From NCBI GenBank assembly GCA_027024625.1, contig JALVRY010000363.1:1-10882 (forward strand): a DNA stretch of 10,882 nt, given 5' to 3'. This document shows, piece by piece, positions 5,134-10,882 of this stretch. Made by a program: the position numbers and the translations under genes. The stretch comes from Thiotrichaceae bacterium (GTDB lineage: Bacteria > Pseudomonadota > Gammaproteobacteria > Thiotrichales > Thiotrichaceae). Positions within the stretch are counted from its first letter, which is position 1. Each line of letters opens with the position of its first letter. The notes below the pieces were generated by a model. It worked only from the letters and a program-made list of their open reading frames with translations. It was not told the DNA's origin and made no database searches.

Positions 5134-6381
5134 ATGGACTATTTTAACTACAAAGGTGATGAGCTTTATGCTGAAGATGTATCCGTTACTGATTTAGCAA
5201 AAGATTATGCAACACCATGCTATGTCTATTCTCGTGCAACACTGGAGCGTCACTGGTGTGCATTTGATGATGCATTTTCTGATCAACCACACCTGATTTG
5301 CTATGCGGTAAAAGCAAATTCAAATATTGGAATATTGAGCCTGTTCGCCAAGCTCGGTTCTGGCTTTGATGTGGTATCGATAGGTGAAATTGAACGTGTA
5401 TTAAGAGCAGGTGGAGACCCTCGTAAGATTGTTTTTTCAGGTGTAGGTAAAAAATCATCTGAAATGAGACGTGCCTTGGAGTTAGACATTCATTGTTTCA
5501 ATGTTGAATCAGAAGCGGAACTTGAGCGTTTAAACTGTGTTGCGGGTGAATTAGGGAAAACAGCACCCGTTTCAATCAGGGTAAATCCTGATGTGGATGC
5601 GAAAACACATCCTTATATTTCAACAGGCTTGAAAGATAATAAATTTGGGATTAGCTATGAATCAGCCGAGGCTATTTACATAAAAGCTCATAAGATGCCC
5701 CATCTTAATGTAATTGGTATTGATTGCCATATTGGTTCACAGTTAACTGAGGTTGAACCCTTTATTGATGCATTAGACCGTATTTTATTGCTAGCGGATA
5801 ATTTAAAAGCTAACGGTGTTGATATTAAGCATTTAGATATTGGTGGTGGCTTAGGTGTTCGCTATAAAGATGAAACCCCACCATTGCCATCAGATTATAC
5901 AGAGCGTTTGTTTGCTAATAGTAAATTAAAAGAATATGAAATTATTATTGAGCCGGGTAGAGCAATTGCAGCAAATGCAGGAATCTTAGTTACAGAAGTT
6001 GAATACTTAAAACATAATGAGCATAAAAACTTTGCCATTGTTGATGCAGCAATGAATGATTTAATTCGCCCCGCCTTGTATCAAGCATGGCAAGATATTA
6101 TCCCTGTGAGCAAGAAAAATGCAGTAGATGTTCAATCTTATGACATTGTTGGTCCAATCTGTGAAACAGGTGATTTCCTCGGTAAAGAACGTGAATTAGC
6201 AATACAGGCTGGAGACCTTCTTGCTGTTCGCTCTTCGGGTGCTTATGGATTTACCATGTCATCGAACTATAACTCACGCCCAAGGGTTGCTGAAATATTG
6301 GTCGATGGTAGTGATGTGCATGTTATACGAAAGCGTGAATCAATAGATGATTTGATGATGGGTGAATCTGTTATTGTATAG
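5134..6381 (+). CDS. lysA: Diaminopimelate decarboxylase
   Basis: LysA is the pyridoxal-phosphate enzyme that converts meso-diaminopimelate to lysine and CO2, the last step of lysine synthesis. The 415-residue length is normal for the family. Lys60 in YAVKAN should form the PLP Schiff base. Other fold-III decarboxylase motifs are HIGSQ (199-203), the phosphate-binding GGGLGV (237-242), EPGR (273-276) and CETGDF (343-348), whose Cys343 is catalytic across the dimer, plus Tyr371 near the PLP. It follows lptM by 3 nt. The usual next gene, dapF, is absent. The TAG stop (6379-6381) forms the first three bases of the duplicated target of the inserted element at 6384. Confidence 0.97.
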   Translation: MDYFNYKGDELYAEDVSVTDLAKDYATPCYVYSRATLERHWCAFDDAFSDQPHLICYAVKANSNIGILSLFAKLGSGFDVVSIGEIERVLRAGGDPRKIVFSGVGKKSSEMRRALELDIHCFNVESEAELERLNCVAGELGKTAPVSIRVNPDVDAKTHPYISTGLKDNKFGISYESAEAIYIKAHKMPHLNVIGIDCHIGSQLTEVEPFIDALDRILLLADNLKANGVDIKHLDIGGGLGVRYKDETPPLPSDYTERLFANSKLKEYEIIIEPGRAIAANAGILVTEVEYLKHNEHKNFAIVDAAMNDLIRPALYQAWQDIIPVSKKNAVDVQSYDIVGPICETGDFLGKERELAIQAGDLLAVRSSGAYGFTMSSNYNSRPRVAEILVDGSDVHVIRKRESIDDLMMGESVIV

Positions 6382-6383
6382 TT

Positions 6384-6542
6384 GAGACCTTTGCACGAAA
6401 GATCTAACGAATAAAAAAGGCTTGAATTCCCCCTATTTAGTCTAAAAAGTCAGATAATAGCTTGGCTATTAGCTTCATTTTTAGACTAAATAGAGAAAAT
6501 TACGCTCTTTTTTCTTTCGTCATCCTTTCATACAAAGGTCTC
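6384..6542. mobile_element. MITE-like 159-bp palindromic element, family B
   Basis: The perfect terminal inverted repeat GAGACCTTTG (6384-6393 and 6533-6542) is flanked by perfect 5-bp direct repeats TAGTT (6379-6383 and 6543-6547). Inside, CTATTTAGTCTAAAAA (6433-6448) pairs perfectly with 6478-6493. The centre is TAATAGC/GCTATTA (6455-6461, 6465-6471) around TTG. The two halves align along almost their full length. The terminal sequence resembles what I recall of some IS5-group insertion sequences; this is a weak memory-based link. No coding capacity. It separates lysA from the cytochrome gene, whose ribosome-binding site begins about 20 bp beyond. Confidence 0.82.
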
Positions 6543-6573
6543 TAGTTCTCAAAATAAAAGGATGGAGAAAATT

Positions 6574-6960
6574 ATGGAAATAAATATAAAAAAATTCAGT
6601 GTGTTGATACTGCTGCTGTCAGTATCATTATTAACAGCTTGTGGCGACGATAATACTGAAAGTGCAAAAGCACAAACAGAAGCCGTTACAACTAAAGTTG
6701 CTAGCACGACAGTGACAGAAACATCGGTATCAGAAGAGAAAACAGAACCAGCGGAGGTAACAGGAGAAAGTTTAGTTAAAGCCAACTGTGTTCGTTGTCA
6801 TGGTGATGAAGTTTATACACGGGCTGACCATAAAGTAACATCGTTAGAAGGGTTGGCTAAGCAAGTTCGTATGTGTGATACACAATTAGAGGTGCGTTTG
6901 TTTCCAGAGGATTTAGATAAGATAGTTACTTACTTGAATGAAACGTATTATAAGTTTTAA
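6574..6960 (+). CDS. Monohaem cytochrome c lipoprotein
   Basis: This is a small exported class-I-like cytochrome c of 128 residues from the chosen start. A lipoprotein signal ends in LTAC with Cys23 as the acylated residue. A Thr/Glu/Ala-rich linker follows (about 28-65), then one haem site CVRCH (72-76). The C-terminal block has a further Cys101 and ends NETYYKF. I recall similar CxxCH proteins with a later RxCD and a YY-F end in sulfur-oxidising gammaproteobacteria, but no specific role is known. The axial sixth ligand is unclear (Met100 is a candidate). An in-frame ATG at 6562 has AGG directly against it; ATG 6574 has GGAG 6 nt upstream and is preferred. Confidence 0.8.
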   Translation: MEINIKKFSVLILLLSVSLLTACGDDNTESAKAQTEAVTTKVASTTVTETSVSEEKTEPAEVTGESLVKANCVRCHGDEVYTRADHKVTSLEGLAKQVRMCDTQLEVRLFPEDLDKIVTYLNETYYKF

Positions 6961-6969
6961 GGTTTATTG

Positions 6970-6987
6970 GCATGGTTGCTTCCATGC
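6970..6987 (+). terminator. Weak terminator candidate after cytochrome gene
   Basis: GCATGG (6970-6975) pairs with CCATGC (6982-6987) around a 6-nt loop, and TTT follows. It starts 10 bp after the stop. The T run is too short for a confident call. Confidence 0.35.
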
Positions 6988-6990
6988 TTT

Positions 6991-7040
6991 GATGCTCTTA
7001 AAAAGTTCCAGCGATCCTTGTTGGAATAGAGCACAACATC
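6991..7040. repeat. Imperfect 50-bp palindrome
   Basis: GCTCT (6994-6998) pairs with AGAGC (7028-7032), and TTCCA (7006-7010) with TGGAA (7022-7026). GATG at 6991 and CATC at 7037 mark the outer edges. It sits between the cytochrome terminator candidate and the element at 7045. It may help transcript ends form; the function is unknown. Confidence 0.4.
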
Positions 7041-7044
7041 CAAG

Positions 7045-7204
7045 GAGCTTGTCCGAGAATAGTGAGTCTACTGTGGAAAAGCTGAATTTGGCTAGATTTT
7101 CCCTCAATTCTCGTTAAATAGAATAAAATTCGCCTCAAATTGATGAAAATTCTAGCTCAAATCAGCATTCCCTCGCGCTACGACTCATATTCTCGGACAA
7201 GCGC
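7045..7204. mobile_element. MITE-like 160-bp palindromic element, family C (older copy)
   Basis: The left end GAGCTTGTCCGAGAATAG (7045-7062) faces its near-complement at the right end (to 7204); the repeat continues to GAGTC with a one-base shift. Inner arms also pair: GCTGA (7081-7085) with TCAGC (7162-7166), and GCTAGA (7091-7096) with TCTAGC (7151-7156). The left end matches that of the 10256-10414 element at 15 of 18 positions, and both continue with a CTACTG, so they are one family. Flanks are CAAG and TTAG rather than an exact repeat, consistent with a decayed CTAG-type target. It lies between converging genes. Confidence 0.72.
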
Positions 7205-7233
7205 TTAGTGGAATAATCGGTGCAACAGATAAA

Positions 7234-7653
7234 TCAGCTATTTTGCTGGTTGACTTCTGTTGCTTTTGCCTCGACGTTTGCGGTGTTTTCATTGTTACCT
7301 TTCAGTAACCCTACTTCCGCCTTGATTGTTCCATTAGCGTAAGCCTCTTTAACCGCAGCTTCAATAAACTCCATTGATTTGCCTTGGGCAATTGCTTTAT
7401 TAATTATGCGAATTAGATTGGCTCTTGCTTCTCTAACAAGTTGTTCGTTGATTTTCTTTTGTCTGTTTTCTCTAATTTTTGCGTAAGCTTCCCGCTCTTG
7501 CTGGGCGGCAAGTGCATGACTATTCTGTAAACTGGCATATTGCTCACTGCTGTTTAAGTATGCGATTTCACATGACTTGTTGTCACATGCAGAAGCAAAA
7601 GATGAAGCAAGTAACAAACTGCTAGAGAGAATAATTGGTGTTAATTTAATCAT
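7234..7653 (-). CDS. Small secreted protein of unknown function
   Basis: This 139-residue protein has a clear signal peptide (Lys3, hydrophobic 5-17) and a likely cleavage after ASA (20-22), leaving Cys23 at the mature N-terminus. A lipobox reading is possible but poor because Ala is at -3. The mature part has only two Cys (23 and 28, CDNKSC), which may form a disulfide. A long Glu/Arg/Lys/Gln-rich helical region (about 48-107) and a polar Asn/Glu/Gln tail follow. I do not recognise the family. The start is backed by AAGGG before the ATG and a good upstream promoter with palindromes. It is 198 bp downstream of the peptide-binding protein gene, and probably a separate transcript. Confidence 0.78.
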   Translation of the reverse strand: MIKLTPIILSSSLLLASSFASACDNKSCEIAYLNSSEQYASLQNSHALAAQQEREAYAKIRENRQKKINEQLVREARANLIRIINKAIAQGKSMEFIEAAVKEAYANGTIKAEVGLLKGNNENTANVEAKATEVNQQNS

Positions 7654-7678
7654 TGTATCAGCCCTTTATAAGAATACA

Positions 7679-7713
7679 ATTATATTAGCATGTGCTAATT
7701 TACAACATGTTGT
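7679..7713 (-). promoter_or_regulatory. Promoter with two operator-like palindromes
   Basis: Read on the minus strand, a perfect -10 TATAAT (plus 7679-7684) is preceded by TTGTAA (plus 7700-7705) 15 bp upstream. The whole spacer is filled by the palindrome ATTAGCA-TG-TGCTAAT (7684-7699). A second perfect palindrome, ACAACATGTTGT (7702-7713), covers the -35. This is the layout of a repressor-controlled promoter for the secreted-protein gene. The regulator is unknown. Confidence 0.55.
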
Positions 7714-7765
7714 GATATTACAACATTTATCTGCCGTTCATCAAGATTAATTTGTTAAATTGTTT

Positions 7766-7795
7766 TAATAGAATAGTTATATAACTATTCTATTA
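7766..7795. repeat. Perfect 30-bp palindrome
   Basis: The 15-base half-site TAATAGAATAGTTAT (7766-7780) is followed directly by its exact reverse complement (7781-7795), with no spacer. It lies 56 bp beyond the peptide-binding protein stop and about 110 bp upstream of the next minus-strand gene. No T tract follows on either strand, so it is not a standard terminator. It may be a protein-binding site, a 3'-end stabiliser or a mobile remnant. Confidence 0.65.
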
Positions 7796-7851
7796 GCTGC
7801 TGCAGTGTAGATCATGAATCTAGGCGTGACTTATGGGGCAAGTTTCTAGTA

Positions 7852-9432
7852 TTACTTTGGAGGTTTTGATAAAAAACGTGAGGGATGGATATCCATTACA
7901 TTATCCTTCCAGCCTTGGATATTTTTATTAACTAAATGCTGAGTGGTATAGTGGTAAATTGGAATGATAGGCGCATCAGCCAAAAGAATCGACTCTGCTT
8001 TTTGCATAAGCTTTGCTCTTTTTTCTATATCAACTTCTTTTTCTGATTGCTGAATCAAAGTATCAAATTCTGTATTTTTATAAATAGAAGGGTTCATAGT
8101 GCCGACATCAGAGCGGAATAGGCTAAGGAAGGAATAAGCATCATTATAATCCCCTATCCAGCCTGCCCGAATCATTTGGAATTGGCGTTGAGTTCGGGAG
8201 TTTAAATAAACTTTCCATTCTTCGTTTCTCAAATTAATTTTAATGCCTAATACCTGTTTCCACATGGCTGATAAGGCAATAGCAACTTTTTTATGATTTT
8301 CGCTGGTGTTATAAAGCAATTCGATTTCTAAGTGCTGATCTTTAGAAAAGCCTGCTTCTTTAAACAATTTAAGAGCAAGAGCTTCTCTCGCTGGTTTATC
8401 TAAATCATGCTGCGGCATTGCTTGTTGAGCATAGTGTTCAACACCCGGTGGAACCCAGCCCCATGCGGGAATTTCACCAGCTTTAGTGACTTTTTCTGTT
8501 AAAATTTTACGGTCGATTGCTAAATTTAATGCGGTTCGTAGCATGGTATTATCTTTGAAGGGGGCTTTCTTTAAGTTAAGCGCCATGTAATATGTGCCAA
8601 TATAGGGAGAACTGTGAAAAACATCGGCAAGGTTTTCATTTATCCACTTGATTTGATCACTGGGTACATCCTCCGTCACATCTAATTCACCAGCTCGAAA
8701 GCGTTTTAGCTCTGAACTTTTATCTTCTGTGGGGTAGTACATAATGGTGTCAGCCGACACCTTATCAGCTTCACGAAAATAGGGGTTTTTACTTAATTTA
8801 ATATGAGATTGGGGAACCCACTCGCTTAATGTATAAGCTCCATTGGAAATTAGGTTCTGAGGTCGAGTCCACTTGTTTCCAAATTTTTCGATAATTTTGG
8901 CGGGGATTGGGTAAGCCATGTGGTGAGCTAACAGTCCGGGTAAATAAGCGGTTGGATTTTCTAACTGGATTTCTAAGGTGTGGTCATCAATTGCCTTAAC
9001 TCCCAACTCAGAGATCTCCTTTTTTTCTCCCTTGCTAATTGCCTCAGCATTTTTAATCGGCCAAAGGATAAAAGCATATTCAGAAGCGGTTGCGGGATTC
9101 ACAGCTCGCTGCATTGCCGCAACAAAATCCGCAGCGACCACCTTACTGCCATCGGACCATTTACTATTATCACGCAAATGGAATGTCCATGCTGTGCCGC
9201 TATCACTTAATTCCCAACTTTCTGCAACACCCGGTATTAGTGAACCATCGGCAGCTTCAGTTACTAGACCTTCGAATAAATCACGTTGAATATTAGCCTC
9301 AGGAGCACCTGAAGATTTATGTATATCTAAGGTTTCTGGTTCAGTACCGTTGCCACGTTGAATAACAGTCTCGGCATGAACTGGGAGATAAATAAACAGG
9401 CTGATAAGGAAGAAAAAGATAGTTTTTGTCAT
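7852..9432 (-). CDS. Peptide ABC transporter substrate-binding protein (OppA type)
   Basis: This 526-residue periplasmic solute-binding protein of family 5 (SBP_bac_5) is like OppA/MppA, which bind oligopeptides and deliver them to an inner-membrane ABC permease. A Sec signal peptide ends at VHA (18-20). Typical N-terminal blocks are GTEPETLDIHKS (29-40) with DLFEGL (51-56), and PGVAESWELS (67-76) with WTFHLRD (82-88) and WSDG (92-95). The C-terminal ALNLAIDR and YNTSENHK segments also fit OppA. Length is normal for OppA (about 540). The start has little ribosome-binding sequence. No permease or ATPase gene is adjacent, so it is an orphan here. It is divergent from rph across 115 bp. Confidence 0.93.
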   Translation of the reverse strand: MTKTIFFFLISLFIYLPVHAETVIQRGNGTEPETLDIHKSSGAPEANIQRDLFEGLVTEAADGSLIPGVAESWELSDSGTAWTFHLRDNSKWSDGSKVVAADFVAAMQRAVNPATASEYAFILWPIKNAEAISKGEKKEISELGVKAIDDHTLEIQLENPTAYLPGLLAHHMAYPIPAKIIEKFGNKWTRPQNLISNGAYTLSEWVPQSHIKLSKNPYFREADKVSADTIMYYPTEDKSSELKRFRAGELDVTEDVPSDQIKWINENLADVFHSSPYIGTYYMALNLKKAPFKDNTMLRTALNLAIDRKILTEKVTKAGEIPAWGWVPPGVEHYAQQAMPQHDLDKPAREALALKLFKEAGFSKDQHLEIELLYNTSENHKKVAIALSAMWKQVLGIKINLRNEEWKVYLNSRTQRQFQMIRAGWIGDYNDAYSFLSLFRSDVGTMNPSIYKNTEFDTLIQQSEKEVDIEKRAKLMQKAESILLADAPIIPIYHYTTQHLVNKNIQGWKDNVMDIHPSRFLSKPPK

Positions 9433-9547
9433 GTGAAATTATTTTGTTGTCTCTGAAATTCTATCAAGCATAGCTTATTTAATAGCTAAACTAGATAAAA
9501 TCATTACAATTGGCGTGCATTAATGAGTAGATAATTTAGGATTAAAA

Positions 9548-10255
9548 ATGCGACCGAGTGAACGAGCAGCGGATCAAATGCGTGATATTAAAATTACGCG
9601 GAATTATACCATGCACGCAGAAGGCTCAGTGTTAATTGAGTTTGGTAATACAAAAGTATTATGTACAGCCAGTGTTGAAGAGCGTATTCCACCTTGGTTG
9701 CGCGGTAAAGGTAAGGGTTGGGTAACAGCAGAATACGGTATGTTGCCACGCTCAACAGGCTCACGTATGAGACGCGAAGCAGCAGGCGGTAAGCAAAGTG
9801 GTCGTACACAAGAAATTCAGCGTTTGATTGGGCGTTCTCTACGTGCAGTTGTTGATTTGGAAGCATTAGGCGAGCGTCAGATTACTGTAGATTGTGATGT
9901 TATTCAGGCAGATGGTGGTACACGCACGGCATCAATCAGCGGTGCTTATGTTGCTTTGCAAGATGCGATTCAAACACTGCTTGATAAAGAGGCTATTGAA
10001 AATAACCCTATTCACGGACAATTGGCATCAATTTCAGTCGGTATTTACAATGGTACAGCCGTATTGGATTTAGATTATGCGGAAGATTCAACTGCAGAAA
10101 CCGATATGAATGTTGTAATGAATAGCGAAGGACAGTTTATTGAGGTGCAAGGTACGGCAGAAGGTCATGCCTATAGCCGTGATGAGCTAAATCAGATGTT
10201 AGATTTGGCAGAAAAAGGCATTCGAGAAATTTTTGTTGCTCAGAATGAAGTCTAG
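9548..10255 (+). CDS. rph: Ribonuclease PH
   Basis: RNase PH is the phosphate-dependent 3' to 5' exoribonuclease that trims tRNA 3' ends and forms a hexameric ring. At 235 residues it is full length. Conserved blocks are [11 protein letters not shown] (2-12), [14 protein letters not shown] [10 protein letters not shown] (61-70), the RNA/phosphate region [20 protein letters not shown] (81-100) with Arg86, and [16 protein letters not shown] (115-130) whose GTR (124-126) binds phosphate. The ATG has AGGA 6-7 nt upstream. The rdgB gene follows in the same direction, a common pairing, but a 159-bp element now separates them. The TAG stop (10253-10255) is part of the CTAG duplicated by that element. 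Confidence 0.97.
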   Translation: MRPSERAADQMRDIKITRNYTMHAEGSVLIEFGNTKVLCTASVEERIPPWLRGKGKGWVTAEYGMLPRSTGSRMRREAAGGKQSGRTQEIQRLIGRSLRAVVDLEALGERQITVDCDVIQADGGTRTASISGAYVALQDAIQTLLDKEAIENNPIHGQLASISVGIYNGTAVLDLDYAEDSTAETDMNVVMNSEGQFIEVQGTAEGHAYSRDELNQMLDLAEKGIREIFVAQNEV

Positions 10256-10414
10256 GAGGCTGTCTGAGAATAGAACAAGCTACTGCAAATCTGCCTGATT
10301 GCACCTATTTCCCGTTCAAATTCATCAAAGGGAACAACCATTCTCCTTATTTGAACGAAAAATAGGCACTAATCAGCCAAATTTTCGCTACACTTGCTAT
10401 TCTCAGACAGCCTC
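10256..10414. mobile_element. MITE-like 159-bp palindromic element, family C (fresh copy)
   Basis: The termini GAGGCTGTCTGAGAATAG (10256-10273) and 10397-10414 are a perfect 18-bp inverted repeat. CTAG flanks both sides exactly (10252-10255 and 10415-10418). CTAG is the YTAR-type 4-bp target known for some IS5-family elements. Inner arms pair too: CCTATTT (10304-10310) with AAATAGG (10360-10366), and CGTTCAAAT (10313-10321) with ATTTGAACG (10349-10357). The perfect ends suggest a more recent insertion than the related copy at 7045. There is no coding capacity. As an mRNA, the rph-rdgB spacer would fold into one long stem. Confidence 0.85.
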
Positions 10415-10452
10415 CTAGTGAGAGCTTGTTTAAACCCCCTAAGGATAAAATC

Positions 10453-10882
10453 ATGACACAAAAAGTTGTACTTGCTAGTGGAAATCAAGGGAAACTGCGT
10501 GAGTTCATCCGCATGTTGTCCAGCCAAGATATGGAAATTGTAAAACAGTCTGAGTTTAATGTATCGGATGCAGAAGAAACGGGATTAACCTTTGTTGAGA
10601 ATGCCATCTTAAAAGCTCGTCATGCAGCAAAAATTACAGGTCTACCTGCACTCGCGGATGATTCTGGAATAGAGGTGGATGCCTTAAATGGGCAGCCGGG
10701 TATTTATTCGGCACGCTATTCAGGTGAAGGTGATGAGGCTAATAACATTAAGTTGTTAAAAGAGATGGAAGGCGTGCCAGAGGCAGAGCGTACAGCTCGT
10801 TTTCGTTGCTGTATTGTCTATATGCGACATGCTGAGGATCCTTCCCCCATTATTGCTGATGCAGCATGGGAAGGAATTATCC
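10453..10882 (+). CDS. rdgB: XTP/dITP diphosphatase, 5' part
   Basis: RdgB (HAM1 family) hydrolyses non-canonical purine triphosphates such as dITP and XTP to monophosphates, keeping them out of DNA. The window holds the first 143 codons of roughly 200; the gene runs off the right edge. Conserved motifs are the nucleotide-binding [10 protein letters not shown] (9-18), [11 protein letters not shown] (41-51), the metal-binding [11 protein letters not shown] (68-78) with Asp69/Asp70, and [10 protein letters not shown] (82-91). The ATG has AAGGA about 7 nt upstream. It is co-directional with rph, 34 bp beyond the right CTAG. Confidence 0.96.
   Translation, partial: MTQKVVLASGNQGKLREFIRMLSSQDMEIVKQSEFNVSDAEETGLTFVENAILKARHAAKITGLPALADDSGIEVDALNGQPGIYSARYSGEGDEANNIKLLKEMEGVPEAERTARFRCCIVYMRHAEDPSPIIADAAWEGII

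Noticed and set aside
6562..6573. Earlier ATG as the cytochrome gene start
   Set aside because: AGG lies directly against this ATG, too close to act as a ribosome-binding site, whereas the ATG at 6574 has GGAG at proper spacing and gives a normal lipoprotein signal.

Overview
The window is an AT-rich stretch of bacterial chromosome, most likely from a gammaproteobacterium. The support is the LptM-LysA pair, the Rph-RdgB pair, a UbiA close to the enterobacterial form, and a DUF3549-type protein. A sulfur-oxidising or Thiotrichales-like host is only a guess from the low GC, the small cytochrome c lipoprotein and the many short palindromic repeats. There are 12 protein genes (two cut by the window edges). 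I see no tRNA, rRNA, CRISPR array, transposase or phage gene.

Layout: the 3' end of an Ala-rich repeat protein (1-249, +) converges through a bidirectional terminator (277-309) on a DUF3549 gene (507-1556, -). A thioredoxin-like [2Fe-2S] ferredoxin gene overlaps ubiA (1660-2845, +). A gap of about 360 bp carries a REP-like inverted pair. An ankyrin-repeat lipoprotein gene (3208-3813, +) converges on a carboxylesterase gene (3854-4555, -). After a hairpin-rich gap come lptM and lysA (4924-6381, +), then a monohaem cytochrome c lipoprotein (6574-6960, +). A small secreted protein of unknown function (7234-7653) and an OppA-type peptide-binding protein (7852-9432) lie on the minus strand. The window ends with rph and the start of rdgB (9548-10882, +).

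The genes are mostly housekeeping: ubiquinone synthesis (ubiA), outer-membrane LPS assembly (lptM), lysine/diaminopimelate metabolism (lysA), RNA 3' processing (rph) and nucleotide-pool cleaning (rdgB). Several small exported proteins of unknown role sit between them.

The unusual content lies between genes. Four elements of 159-162 bp (330-491, 6384-6542, 7045-7204, 10256-10414) are palindromic over nearly their whole length, with distinct terminal inverted repeats. Three have perfect flanking direct repeats (TAATT, TAGTT, CTAG). They look like MITEs from three families and make up about 6% of the window. Two of them duplicated a target that contains the stop codon of the upstream gene (lysA, rph). 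They therefore sit exactly at the end of a reading frame and split what look like ancestral operons. Two 28-31 bp hairpins carry the same termini as the first element and may be deleted remnants. A separate REP-like pair shows compensatory stem changes.
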